Below, in pieces: positions 21,323 through 33,937 of a DNA stretch of 64,000 bases; positions within the stretch are counted from its first letter, which is position 1; the number at the start of each line of letters is the position of its first letter. The translations under genes were made by a program, and so were the position numbers. Source of the stretch: Unio delphinus. Taxonomy: Eukaryota > Mollusca > Bivalvia > Unionida > Unionidae. The notes below the pieces were generated by a model that saw nothing but the letters and a program-made list of their open reading frames with translations, did not search any database and was not told the origin of the DNA. Where the stretch lies: contig JAQISU010000233.1 in NCBI GenBank assembly GCA_029339505.1, positions 251,001-315,000 on the forward strand, read 5' to 3'.

Positions 21323-22230
21323 TTTTACCTCTAAGCCGATCACCCTCAAGAAAGGGAGACCGATAGCTCAAATATATCCTGTGCAGAGTGTTTGCTCTGG
21401 AACTGTTTCAAAACTCGAGACACCTTGTAATTCAGATAAACCAGTACCAAATCATCTTAAACCTTTGGTAGACGGAGTTTCCGAACAGGTTTCAGTCCAA
21501 CAAAAGAGTTCGTTGCAGAAACTAATAGCCGTGTACGCCAATGTCTTCGTAGGACCTGATGGTATGTTAGGGAGAACCGATAAAGTAAAACATGTAATAG
21601 ACACTGGCGACATCAAACCTATAAAATTGCCTCCTCGTATATTACCATTATCTCAGAAAGAAGTTGTGGATAAAGAGATCGACCGTATGCTTGCTGAAGA
21701 TGTAATAGAACCAAGTGATAGACCTTGGGCTGCGCCTATCGTTTTGGTAACTAAGAAAGATGGAACGCCTAGATTTTGCGTAGGTTACAGGAAATTGAAC
21801 GCTGTAACTCGCAAAGACGCGTATCCGCTTCCTAGAATGGACGATTCCCTAGACGCGCTCTCTGGGGCGAAATGGTTTTCCACAGTAGGTCTTGCTAGTG
21901 GATACTGGCAGGTAGCGTTAGATGAAAATGATAGAGAGAAAACAGCCTTCGCTAGTTACAAAGGACTATTTCAGTTTAAGGTATTGCCTTTTGGTCTTTC
22001 TAACTCGCCCGCTTCTTGTATGCGTTTGGTCCAAGTCGTACTACACGGAATGACGTTCGAACAGTGTTTAGCTTATCTAAATGACATTATCGTAATTGGT
22101 AGTACTTTTGAGTCGGCTCTGGAAAATCTGAAATTAGTCTTCGAGCGCTTCCATGAGGCCAACTTAAAATTTAAACCATCTAAATGTAGTTTGTTTCAAA
22201 AGCACGTCTCTTATTTAGGACACGTTAATT
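21323..22230 (+). pseudogene. Ty3/gypsy reverse transcriptase, catalytic residues lost
   Basis: Reads APIVLVTKKDGTPRF, then GYRKLNAVTRKDAYPLPR, LPFGLSNSPASC and SYLGHV, in the usual order. Two changes hit the active site: FSTVGLASGYWQ replaces the normal FSTLDLASGYWQ (catalytic Asp to Gly), and AYLNDIIVIG replaces YLDD (first Asp to Asn). A frameshift near 22228 separates it from RNase H. The enzyme cannot be active as encoded. Confidence 0.9.
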
Positions 22231-23151
22231 GTGTCCGAAGACGGTATAAAATGCGATCCAAAGAAGGTAGAGAGTGTTAAGAAGTGGCCAACACTGAAAA
22301 ATGTGTCAGAATTAAGAAGCTTCCTTGGTACAGCTTCATACTATAGGAGGTTTATTAAAAACTTCTCTTCAATAGCATACCCTTTATCTAAGTTGACTCA
22401 GAAAAACAAACCCTTTACTTGGTCACAAATCCATCATGAGGCTTTTGATAAGCTGCAAACACTTTTGACAACATCACCTATTCTTTCATATCCTAGCAGG
22501 GATGGAACATTTATTCTAGACACAGATGCAAGTTCGTGTGGTATTGGAGCGGTTTTGTCACAACTCCAAGATAATATGGAGAGAGTTATTGCTTACGCTA
22601 GTAAAACTCTGAATAAACAACACAGACACTATCGCACCACATATAGAGAATTATTAGCTGTAGTTATATTTGTCAAAGAATTCAAACACTATTTGTGGGG
22701 AAGAAAATTCATTGTCAGGACAGACCATAGTTCACTGAAATGGCTTAAAAATTTCAAAATACCAGCAGGCTTGGTCGCGCGATGGTTATCAGCATTAGAT
22801 GCGTATGACTTTGAAATACAACACCGTAAAGGTTCTTTGCATGAAAACGCAGATGGACTAAGCAGGATCCCGCGTAAATGTAAACGCGACGAGTGTCAGG
22901 ACTGCGTGCGTGTTGGTGCAAAGAAATTTACTATAAACCGGACACTTGTCGGAACAGTTTCTCAAAAGTCAGAAGAGACTGCTGTAGAGAAGGAGCAAGA
23001 TACCGCAAGTGGGGTGTATGGCTCCAGCGGTAATGCCGAAAGCGAGTCGAATTGGTTAGGCACTTGGAGTGTGGAACAAGTAAGAGAGTTTCAACAGAAT
23101 GACACTTGTATAGGGAGGGTTAGTGCTGAAATTAAAGGAAGAAGGTGCTGA
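22231..23151 (+). pseudogene. RT connection and RNase H domains of pol
   Basis: An open frame carries the RT thumb/connection (LRSFLGTASYYRRFI) and RNase H: LDTDASSCGIGAVLS (Asp), YRELLAV (Glu), VRTDHSSLKWL (Asp) and ENADGLSR (Asp). All four acidic positions are present, so this segment is undamaged although pol as a whole is broken. Confidence 0.9.
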
Positions 23152-24578
23152 AAAACCTCTTCCCTCTCAGTTAGTTGGGGAGAGACAGGAAGCGAAGTCC
23201 CTGCTGAGACAGTGGACTAGTTTGGAGGTCCAAGACGGCCTGTTATTTAAGCATTGGGAGACCACTCATAGTAAGCAGTCAGTGTTGCTACTGGTGGCCC
23301 CTCTTGAGATAAGGTGTCACTTGTTAAAGAATCTACATGAATGTAGGACTGGGGGACACCTCGGTAGAACGAAGACTCTGAATGCAATTAGGCAGAGATC
23401 AGACGGATGAGGTGGCAAGATGGTGCCAGATGTGTGATCTGTGTGCACGTGCCAAATCCGTACCATGTCGCAAGCGAGCTCCTTTACAGCGACAGAGAAC
23501 TGGTTATCCGTTGGAACGAATTGCCCTAGATATTCTTGGTCCACTACCAGAAACTAATGTATGTAATGTATACATCATGGTAGCTGGAGACTATTTTACT
23601 AAATGGAAGCAAACGCTATACCTGATCACACTGCGCAGACGGTCGCCGATAAATTGGTCACTGAATTTATGCGTCGTTTTGGGTGTCCGCGATACATTCA
23701 CACTGACCAAGGAAGAGAATTTGAGTCAAATTTATTTACTTTTTTGTGTGAGAAACTAGAAATATGCAAAACTCGAACAGTACCATATCGACCGCAATCA
23801 GACGGGATGGTAGAAAGGTTCAAGAGAACCTTACAACAAATGCTTTCAATGTTCGTTGATGAGCAACAACGATATTGGGATGACCACTTACCCTATGTAA
23901 TGATGGCGTATCGTACATCAGTTCACGAAAGTAGCGGCTGCACTCCTAATCTCTTGATGTTCGGGCGAGAAATATCCATCCAATAGATATTATGGATGGT
24001 TTACCTCCACAACAGGATGATGAGATGTGTGCTGTCGAATATGTTCAGTGGGTTCAAAATACCCTCAAGCATGCATATGAATTCGCCTATGAAAATCTGA
24101 ATAGTAGTTTCTCTAGAAAAAGTTTTACTATGACAGAAAAACTGAATTAGGTCATTTTCAAGTTGGAAAATGAGCTTGGAGGTGGTATCCACCTAAAAGC
24201 AAAGAAAAATTAGGACTAGGATGGGTTGGTCCGTATAGAATCTTACAGCAGATTTCAGATGTAGCCTATAAAATACAAAGAACCCCTGACTCTACTTCCA
24301 TCATCGTGCATATAGATCATTTAAAGCCATATCAAAGTGATAAGATCCCCGATTGTTGGAATCTACCTTTAAATGCTCACAAATACTCTGTTGATAATAT
24401 CGAAGAAACTGGCTCAGCTTACACAGAGGAGCCTTATACGTCTGCGGAATCTGACACCCATGATAGTTACTTCGGTATGAATTTTTGTCACAAATATGTA
24501 CCGTTGGAGGTAAAAACTCCAATAAAGTTCTTCAGAGCAGGGAGAAATATAAAGCCCCTAACTAGATATTCCCCTTGA
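23123..24578 (+). pseudogene. Retrotransposon integrase, split by frameshifts
   Basis: Successive frames give the HHCC zinc-binding region (LHECRTGGHLGRTKTL, then WCQMCDLCARAK), the core Asp in IALDILGPLP, the second Asp in YIHTDQGREF, the Glu in DGMVERFKRTLQ, and a C-terminal VHIDHLKPYQ-type end. Frame changes occur near 23400, 23605 and 23975-24300. Order and motifs are those of Ty3/gypsy integrase. Confidence 0.88.
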
Positions 24579-24940
24579 TACATATTATAATGCTTTCTTT
24601 GATTGTCAGTGGAATATGCATGTTGTAAATTGACGATTGTTTATTAATTAATATGAATTGTGAGGAATATACATGTTTATAACAATTCTTGTTGTTGTAT
24701 AAAGATTATTTTTTTTAAGAATTGAAGAAAATTTTACACATATATTCTCTTTAAATTGTAATGATTGTATAGCTAAAAGGTAATTTATCAAATAGATTAC
24801 AGTCAGTTTTTTTGTGTAGATATGTTGGCTTCTTCATGAAAGCTATTCCACAAGAAGTCAAATATTTTGACAGCAGTAAAAATATTCTTAAAATGTCTTT
24901 AAGAGACTTTTCAGTTAGTTGTGGTTGTTTCTATTGTATA
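24579..24940. other. Retrotransposon spacer between pol and ORF3
   Basis: AT-rich and without an ORF. It ends in TTCTATTGTATAG, a plausible splice acceptor directly before the ORF3 frame. Confidence 0.5.
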
Positions 24941-25886
24941 GACTGACCAGTATGACTTACATGTCGATGAAGAAGAACTGACGGACTTCCTGGTTCAAGA
25001 AGGGATACAAGAAGATGAAAGGGGATTCCGTATCCCAGTAACAAGGGATGGCATTTCTTGTCCCATTGAAGGATGTCACCCCTGCATGTACCGGGATGTC
25101 CGCAAATACTTACGCCACTGGGAGGAAATTCATCGCGCAATGTTTACTTTCAGATTATGTCCAATCTGCCGACAAACCTTCAAGAGACCTAGCGACCTTC
25201 GTCGGCATCTGCGACGGCTACACAATTTTGATCAGGATATGACCGAAAAATTGGTCCCAAAAGCAAGGACAGAGACACGAGCCAATACGTGCTATATTGA
25301 CCCCGGATTTTTCCTTCCACCGATAGTGAAAGACAAACCTAGTGGAGGCATTGCTTCGAGTTTATCTTCAACTCTTTCTTCTTCTACAAGCATTCCTGTA
25401 CATCAATCCTCATTCTCTAGAGGAGGCCCTGCTTCCTGTAACAGCACCTGCTCGACAACACTCTTGTCTCATCCTATTCCTTTCCCTTCTTGTGAAGGAA
25501 GTGCAACTTTATGTTTATCTTCAACTTTGTCTTCTATATCTGATATTCCTGTCCCTCCATTACCCTCTGTTCGAGGAAACACTGATTTCTGTAGCAACCA
25601 GACAATACCATCTGCTCCAGTGAGGTGTATCATTACTGCTGAAGGACCCTGTACCAGACCCCTTGACCTCCCTCCAGTACCGTCGACAACAGACGAGCTT
25701 CACAAATACATCAGTTGGATTAAGAATAGTCAAGAGAAATTAACGGATGCTTTGCAAACAGCTTCGAGCTGTCAAGCGACTGAAGACAGGGGCACTACCA
25801 TTTACAGGCCAACCACCACGGTATCCTGCGAAACCATACACCGTTGTCCAGGAGGAATGAACCAGAAACCTCAAGACCAAAACTGA
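24941..25886 (+). CDS. C2H2 zinc-finger ORF in the env position of the gypsy element
   Basis: The frame is open from the acceptor-like AG at 24940 to TGA at 25884-25886, about 314 codons. It begins TDQYDLHVDEEEL. Two finger-like units are seen: CPIEGCHPCMY with H-x4-H, and the canonical CPICRQTFKRPSDLRRHLRR followed by LH. The rest is rich in Ser, Pro and Thr, with a short helical segment near the C terminus (DELHKYISWIKNSQEKL). There is no signal peptide or membrane segment, so it is not an envelope protein. It lies between integrase and the polypurine tract, has a polyadenylation signal 60 bp downstream, and is intact while gag-pol is broken. Either a third retrotransposon ORF expressed from a spliced RNA, or an unrelated host exon. 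Function unknown. Confidence 0.65.
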
Positions 25887-25947
25887 AATCCAAACATTGT
25901 CAAGATTCTCCTGTCTATGCATTTTAAAAGTGGTCATTATTGTTTTT

Positions 25948-25957
25948 AATAAATAAA
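25948..25957 (+). terminator. Polyadenylation signals after ORF3
   Basis: Two overlapping AATAAA hexamers, 60 bp after the ORF3 stop. Confidence 0.6.
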
Positions 25958-26113
25958 TTGACTATCGGGTCTTACATATATATTAATAATTTGTAACGTC
26001 TCAAATCAACCTGAAGTTACTCACTATTATTGAAGATCGTGCCGATATTTTAGATTTGTTTTAAAAATAGTACTGTATTGAAATTATTCATGATGTAATA
26101 GTTTGAAGAGAAG

Positions 26114-26216
<103 letters not shown>

Positions 26217-26473
26217 TTTGACATATTCTTTGAAGTATATCAATATGAACGTCATTCTCTCAATTAGAGTGTAAGAGTTGTATTCGTTAAAATTTGTATA
26301 ACGATAATTTGCATGAGATCTATGTCCATCTCCTTTTGTTAATGTAAATTCAAATATGTTATCAATGCTGTAACTTTCCATGCATGTTAGTTTAATGTAA
26401 ATGAAATGACAATTTGTATCTTGAAATGCTATGATTACTCTCTTAGACGTAATGCCCGGAGCACATTGGGTTT

Positions 26474-26491
26474 AAGAGGGGGGGGGGGGAA
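26474..26491 (+). promoter_or_regulatory. Polypurine tract of the gypsy element
   Basis: AAGAG followed by a long G run and AA, directly before TGTGATGG. This is the usual layout of the plus-strand primer site next to a 3' LTR. Confidence 0.7.
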
Positions 26492-27060
26492 TGTGATGGT
26501 GGATGGAAATTTAGTGTGTAATTTACTTGAAGTAGTTCTTTAATATACGATTTGGCTAATTTCGGACTTATTCACACTGAAATTTAAAGTTACACCCCCC
26601 CCCCCTTATTTTCTACATGAAGTGTTTACTTGAGCTCTGTTTATGTCGGACCATTTGTACCGGTCAGCGCACGTGTCCACTCTCTGCGCATGTCGGATAG
26701 TCCGGTGGCGGCACGTGTATACAGTTATTTTTATATATGCTTTTGGACCGGTCCAGCGTCGAGTCATGCGAAATCTCTGTGTTGCGGTTGTGGAAGGTAT
26801 TACAGTCGCCATTGCTTGGCGTTAGACAAGTCCTGTGTGGTCACAGATTTCCTATATCAAGACGATACAATCGTCTGGTTTGTTTTGGTGTTGAAAATGG
26901 TAAGAAGTTCAGCTTGGCCCCATTAATTACCTGATTAATCAAATTATTTCTACTTCCTAATTTTCTTCCTAAATTTAGTCTCCATCCACCTAAAACACAT
27001 TCTTAATTTGTAACTGATTATTTAACTAATTATTTACTCTAAATAAACCTTATTATTTTC
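26492..27060 (+). mobile_element. Probable 3' LTR (right end unresolved)
   Basis: Starts TGTGATGG right after the polypurine tract. It contains a GC-rich promoter-like stretch with TATATA near 26735 and an AATAAA at 27042-27047. The left LTR that would fix its end was not found upstream of gag, so the right boundary is a guess just past the polyadenylation signal. Confidence 0.5.
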
Positions 27061-27804
27061 TTTACAATTTCATCTGTGCTTTTTCCTTTCAGTAAGTAAT
27101 AAATTCACTTTCATAAAATGAGCTATCTTATTCATTCTTTCTCTTCTCTGTCGCTCAACTTTTAGAACTTTGTCTTACTCTCTCCCTCTTTCTCTCCAAT
27201 AACTAAATTATATCACCGAATACAGTTTTATTAGAAACGAACCTGGGCTGAAATACGTGGTGACTAAATTGACCCCTTTAAATATATATACACATTCTTC
27301 TTCAAATCAGGCTGGTACACAAACAAAACAACGAAATGCAGCAAGAACATCAACTTCTTTTATTAAACAGTCAGCATACATCTATATGAATGATGTCAAC
27401 GTCTGTTTCCTTTTCACACAAAATTAGAAGATTTGAGAACCAAATACTGACGGCAATCTCTTGTCTTGAACCCTGCAGTAAATCATCTGCTGTTAATTTT
27501 GCTGAATTTAGAGCAAACAATACAGAATAAACAACTGTAAAAATTCAAGGAAAAACTTGACAACCATATTTAACAAGTCTTTGGCTGCAAGAGTGGCCAT
27601 TATGAATGTCTTCACTTTCATTCTAAAGCTTATACAAAACTATTTTTACAGCAAGTTTTTTTCTGCATCTTAATTCCATAAATAAACCAGCTCGCAAAAT
27701 AGCAATTCTTTGAAAAACATTTTTAATGTGTACAAAAGACGAGTGAAACATTGTATTTTTTCTTTAAACCACAAACTGCAAATGTAGATCAATAGCTGAT
27801 TCAA

Positions 27805-27847
<43 letters not shown>

Positions 27848-29400
27848 GCACGCACGCACACTCACACACACACACACACACACAGATGCTGACTGCTTTT
27901 CTCGTCTGAAATGAGGACCATGGAGCCCCAAAATCCAATTCCTAATTAACTTTATCAAATCTGGGAAACATTTCATAGAAAAATATAGGTCCGTTTTATT
28001 AGCAAAACAATCTTCTCTATTTTGAATATTAAACAGAAAACTGTTATTTAAATGACAGATTTAGTAATAATAAATTTACCAAAAAATGCAAGCCCCCTTC
28101 CCCATGCTTGTGGACTCTAGTGTGATTGCGCCAGTCACACCATGCTAAGGTGGATACTGTGTGTGTGCATGTGTGTGCATGTGTTTATCTTACAAGTTTA
28201 AGAGAACTGCACACAACCTAGACTCTTGTGTGCTGCTTAATGATGCACCAGCAGATAAAAGAGTCCAAGATGTTTCTTACTTTAATCACACCAAATTGCA
28301 TAGACTTTACAATGTCAAATATTGGTCATTACAATATTTGTAAGGAATATATCCAGTATAAATGTCACAACTACACGGAGATACACACCATGCTATAGAC
28401 AGTCCAGAACACAATCTATGTATGACCAGCACATTAGCTCCAAAGTTCTGCTTCTAATCAACTAAAGAACACTAATGTATGTGTATGATGGTATAAGGAA
28501 TGTTGGTGCTGGGTGTCAACAAAGAGGTGCAAATATGATGAAATGAATATACATGTACATACAATCATGCACAAAGACTTGTATGTTATCTATGTGAAGA
28601 TTGTTAGCCCAAGGCAAGATTAAAAAGACAAACAAAATGAGTATTGCTTCTGACTGCCCACTTATAATAAAGAAAACCTAAACAATAATAAATTGCTTAA
28701 AACATCTGAGGGCAGTTTTAAATTAAAAAAATATGTATCAATGGACAGATTTCTATAAGTTTTATAATAATCATGAATGATTCCTTTTCCTTTACAATCC
28801 TTTTACTATTTCATAACATGGAGACTACCTTGTTTCTATTCTCAGCTGAAAAAAGTCTTTATCCCAAAAAGAATTGAAAAGAAATATAAATTCTCATGGC
28901 CCTAAACAAAATAAAATACATTGGGTATATCCAGAACAGAAAACTGTTCCTCGTTACATCTAATAAACTAATAGAATCAATACAATCTACATGCATATTA
29001 TCACAACAACTTTATGTCAATAAAACTGACAAGAACTACAGAATTTACATCGTTTTAATTGCTATCAATATGATAGTTTATCTTAGGTTAGAGTTTTCTT
29101 TACTTTAGTCCAAGTATCCATTGCTACAGAAACATGACATATAAAGACGTTCATTCTCCTTGTTTCTGGTCGTGGGCTGCTAATCAGCAGGCAACAAAAA
29201 ACAAAAAACCTAGAATTTTTCGTTAAAATTAGCACATCTTGTTGGCTTGGTAATCTTCGGTGGATGGATGAAACCGTTTTTACCACTTGATGGTAATAAA
29301 CATGACACAAACATAATGTCACGTGTCGAGTCAGGTGCAATACAAATCTAAAGCCCCCATGGACTGTACTGATTTCACCATGGAAACGATATAAATCTCC
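27061..29400 (-). other. Likely 3' UTR of the minus-strand microprotein gene; (CA)n at 27806-27884
   Basis: No coding frame is supported. An AATAAA on the minus strand at 27364-27359 could end the transcript that starts with the exons at 31094-29401. The CA run includes a CACG block; ORFs across it are artefacts. Confidence 0.4.
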
Positions 29401-31094
29401 TCAGCCATTTTTTGTTCCTCTAGCTGGAGTTAAGGTGTTTTTGACATTGTGGTTGAAGTCCTCTACTGTTTCACATCTGTCATCACAGAGCATTAGCTGT
29501 GAGACTTTAGACTTCACTGAAATTAATCAAAACATGACGTATTAGAAACCTATTGTGCATCTGATCAGGCAGGTAAAATGAAAACAATGCTTTACCTAAC
29601 AATAAAACAGAGCTGCAAAAACTACTAAATTTCTTTTTCTATTTGATTACTAGTTTCATCTATTCAATAGATTTCTATTTGATTACTAGTTTAATCTATT
29701 CAATAGATTTCTATTTGATTACTAGTTTGATCTATTCAATAGATTTCTTTTTGATTACTAGTTTAATCTATTCAATAGATTTCTATTTGATTACTAATTT
29801 AATCTATTCAGACTAATTCAAATATTCATCTTTATTAATTAAGCAATCCTTTCTTCCTTCTCTATTTTGGTTTCTGATACACCCCCTTCCTCCAAACCAC
29901 CACCATTATTCATATTGAAAACAAATAAATTAAGTTATCTAATCGGTTATCTAATCAGTTATCTAATCGGTTATTTAAATCCAATCATGCTGTAAAAGGC
30001 ATTTTAGAATCTTGGGAAAATATGCAGTGTATAGGAATTCAATCTAAAGTTTAAAGAATGAATAACCTAAAATGGGTTATTCCTAAGAACAATTTAAGCA
30101 TTGCAAAGGGAAGTAACTCCCAATGAAATTTTCTGACAAGGGATTACAATTCAAGTCAGATGTGTGGTCAAATTTATTTTATTGGATTCATTGATTGATA
30201 TATAAAGGTACAGCTTCACTTGCAGAACTAAACAACATATTGTCAAGAGCAAAAAATTCCATTGCATAGTATTTCCAAACAGCTCAGGGACCAAGGTGAT
30301 TGCGTTCTTCACCTTGCTCTAGGGCCAGGCCTGTGTAAGATGGAATGGGTGTGACGTCAATCAAGTCCCGTATCACATAATAAAACAGGATAAAAGAAAT
30401 ATCAAGCATTTAATTATATTAATAAAATCTTAACATGTTCACTTGCTCTCTTCTTTAGAATGCTTAAAATATGTATTATTAAAGAGTAGCTATTACAACT
30501 GACAATGTAACAATTGCAAAACCTGCCGGTATTATTCTTTTCATTGACTTTTGTCATACAACTGACATGACACTGATTAAAACAGGAGAACTGGAGCCAC
30601 GAGTTCGCAAAGCTAAATTACAATGCAGTCTGAATCTATGCATGTTCTGGAGACCTTTGCTATTCCCATAACTGCTTTTTAAAAATCATTTTATCAGCCA
30701 ATCAGATCAAGTCTTACATCTTTGCATATGGGAGATGGAGCAGTGTGGCTGAAGAGCATAATAATTTGATTCACTTTCTCTGAGTTTTGAAAGTTGCATT
30801 TCCACTGGCTAAATCAAAGATCACCAGATGATGATATCTATGTGGGCAGTATCAGATCTCCACATAGGACAGTGGAGACTGAATTTGGTCAGATTTAATT
30901 ACTGTGAAGTGTCTTTAATTGGTCTCTTTCTCTCTCACTTTCTTTAAGTACCAACACTAACCTATTGTGTAGAAAGATGAAAAAATTGTGGTGATCAAAC
31001 TGGCCAACACGAAGAGCAAGATGATGTAGAAAGAGCAGACGATGACTAGCAATAGACACTTGGCATCAGAAAAATTGTTATCTCTGCCATCCAT
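29401..31094 (-). CDS. Candidate 82-residue single-pass membrane microprotein, two coding exons
   Basis: Exon A (31094-30962) begins ATG-GAT-GGC and exon B (29516-29401) ends TGA. The donor is ATAG before GTTAGTG; the acceptor is GATTAATTTCAG. Phase 1 on both sides makes one codon (Val), giving M-D-G-R-D-N-N-F start, a hydrophobic stretch at about residues 13-38 (KCLLLVIVCSFYIILLFVLA), and a polar C-terminal half with LMLCDDRCETVEDF and a TPARGTKNG tail. An acceptor at 31158-31159 suggests a 5' UTR exon starting at 31157. The short charged N terminus, single membrane helix and hydrophilic tail fit a small regulatory membrane protein. I do not recognise the family. The agreement of ATG, splice phase, hydrophobic segment and stop supports a real gene, but it is unproven. 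Confidence 0.55.
29637..29810. repeat. 36-bp tandem array in the microprotein intron
   Basis: Nearly five copies of a 36-bp unit containing GATTACTAGTTTAATCTATT and CAATAGAT. Copies differ by one or two bases. No spacer/repeat alternation, so not a CRISPR array. A 12-bp repeat (TTATCTAATCGG) occurs at 29934-29975. Confidence 0.93.
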
Positions 31095-31157
31095 TACTTG
31101 ATTCATTCAGCTAGCTGTAGCCACCATTCTTTCTGCTATGTTTTTTAGGTTATAAAA

Positions 31158-33616
31158 CTGAAAAAGATACAAGATGGTTATTATTCATTTAGTTATAAAA
31201 AGTGTATAGTTAGAAGCTTGGTATGTCTATCTATCTATTTTTCTTTCTTTCTTTTATAATCCTACAAAGTGTATCTATTCCTTTTTGTAATGCAGGTAAG
31301 GGTTTTTTGCACCCAATTAACGGAACAGAAGTGGTGACCTTGTTCTTCATGACTTTCAAAGGCAAGTGATGGCTATTAATATAAAAGATGCTTAATTATT
31401 TAAAAGATAAATTGGCAAAGGTATCGGGAGAGAATTGATGTAATCTAGTTTTGTAATGTTTTAAAATTCGTTTGAACAAAACTTGTGTGTTTCTTCTACC
31501 TAATGTATTCAAATACATCCATGTAACACTGACACGCTAGTCACTACACTTATGAGGAGTGTGACACTTGAATAATACTTGGCAATAATACTAAGCCCCC
31601 AATTAAACCAATTTAACAACAACCTTTAAGCTAAATATGTAAACTCAAGACCACCAAACTCGTTAATGAAAATAAAAAAATTTCAAGCAAGGTGCAGCTA
31701 TTCCTCAGATTCAAACGATTTAATATCAATCCTTAAACTAAAAAGAAAGAACTCAAATACACGAAACTCGTGTGTGAAAAAAATATTCCAGCAGGGAACT
31801 GAGAAAGAACGGAACAGAAATTGACATGCATGTAAAAAATGTAACACAAATGCTCATTTCATCAAACTGTGTATGTTCACTCGTGTCATAAATGTAACCG
31901 ATGTTTTTATAACTTTGCGTGAAATAGAAGCAACCTCACAGTATTGTGATGCAAACAATGAGGGCTTTTTCTGTGCTTAAAAATTGTTAATTATAACTCT
32001 AATAAATGTAATATTCCTAATGTAATATTCCTAATACAAAATAATCATTTCTAGTAAATGATCAATGATTAATATATGATGTACCAATGTACACTTACAT
32101 GACTTGTACAGTAGTTGTCTACAATCATATAATGTATGATAGTACAAACGCAAAGAAAAAGTACACTTGCTTCTTTAGGTACATTCAGTGGCTGACCAGT
32201 TTCAATAGGAAATTTGTTACTTGAATGTCTCCTGTATGATGACTAAAGCAGGAAATTAAATAGGTAATTTAATTCCATAGTAAAACCCAAATTCATTTTA
32301 AACTAGTAGCATTGTCCCCAAGATTTACTCTAAAATGGCTCTCTCAGACCCTAATCATGCAGCTCAGGTCTTGAACTTGCATCCTTATAATTGTTTTAGG
32401 ACACAATAAATCTGAATTTTGTCCTGAAATTTAAACAAAGAAACCTGGAGTCTGATTGCAAGACAAATCACATTTTTGACTTGCCATTACACTGAAGGAG
32501 ATGGTGTAGTATTTCCAGTTTAGCTTGGGCTTTATAGCGGTAATTAATGCCAATTCGGGTGTTAATTCGTATCAACAGCAGTCAGCTGTGCCAACATGAA
32601 TGTTGGCTCATTATTGTCGTTCAATCAGTCTATTATCATAAAATTATCCTGAAAATCATAGGTCAATTACTAGCTAGAATTTGAACACGATATAGATAAT
32701 GAATAATAATAGATCTAATCTGAATGTTCAGTTCAGCATGTTGAATATGGTTATATACAGGTGGTGCTTTTATTTATACAGATTTCATACACAAAAACAT
32801 GTATGTCACAATATTGTTTAAATTATGTGCAAGGAAATACACACCCATTTTGGTGGTGTACATCACAAAGAAAAACCAATTTCTGAAATTTATTTTCACT
32901 AGGCCCTGCTTGCTTTGATGATAGCTAATTGCTTCCTGATTGCCTTTGAAAGCTAATCTCATTTGGGCAGTATTCTGACATGCTTTGATATTTGGACTAA
33001 AATTCAACTTCAGAAAACCATTGCCACTGTTTACAAAATTGTTAACAAACTTGAATATACTGGTTGACATTCTCATTTAAGGCAATGATCGGTAATAATG
33101 TTTGTTCTCCTATCTGGCATCCCTTTGAAATAACCAGTAAATAATTAAAAGTGTGCAAAAAATAAAATGAACCATAACTCCTTTGAAGTAAAAATTAATT
33201 CCAGATCGCTAAAGCTCGTGATCATATAATGTCACAATCCTTATTTCATTAAAGAAAAATCAGTTAAAGTTACATACTGTCCATGAGGGCTGAATCTATG
33301 GTGCATTAATTCAATACTTTCAACTTAATGAATTTCTGGACAGGAAGTGGGATGAAAAACAACAGAAGTACATTATATTAAAGATATAAAGTGCGTGTTT
33401 ATAGGCTCAAATGTCTGTTTTATATATAAAAGTGATGGGCAGTCCTGGATATGATCTGTTGTTTTTTTTTCACCATAAAAAAGCAGTGGTTCAAGTTCTC
33501 TTTCTAAAGTGATTCATAAAGTGTCACTCCAAGCCAGCATATTCAGATGACGCCGCATAGTGTTTGTATACCTCTTTGGGGGATGCCTAAAGTTAATCGA
33601 TGCTTTATAGCTAGAA
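31158..33616. other. No gene recognised
   Basis: AT-rich sequence. The minus ORF at 32774-33076 has no motif I can name. The region may be the first intron of the microprotein gene; no upstream exon was identified. Confidence 0.45.
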
Positions 33617-33937
33617 TTGTGTGTGTTTGATTAGGATTTTTTTTTTACATCGCTGTAACAATTTTTCAGTCATATCACTACGATGTCTGCAGTGAGGCAG
33701 TTTGTAGTGATGTCTAGTACTGGTGCATCATGCCGCAAACATGTAGCATTGATGTCCCACCCAGTAACATTATCCTGACACCAGTCCGATCAGTCATAAC
33801 ACTAACCTCTTAATGCTGAGCGCCAAGTGAGGCAGCTGTTAGTACCATTTTTGTAAGTCTCTGGTATGGCTTGGCGGGGGATCGAGCCCACAACATCCTA
33901 CTGCTGTGGCAGAAACTGTAACGACCAGGCCACCGGA
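33617..33937 (-). mobile_element. tRNA-derived SINE, family B, full-length
   Basis: Minus-strand copy. The head is GGTGGCCTGGTCGTTACAG (A-box region), then a B box like GGGCTCGATCCC, then a body shared with the copies at 56697 and 57641 (CTAACAGCTGCCTCACTTGG) and a tail AATCCTAATCAAACA. No clear target duplication. Confidence 0.88.

Noticed and set aside
29637..29810. CRISPR-like repeats (also 34820-35412)
   Set aside because: Repeats are contiguous with no unique spacers, and the genome is eukaryotic.
32774..33076. 100-codon minus ORF
   Set aside because: No recognised domain, no exon partners; kept only as part of the no-gene stretch.
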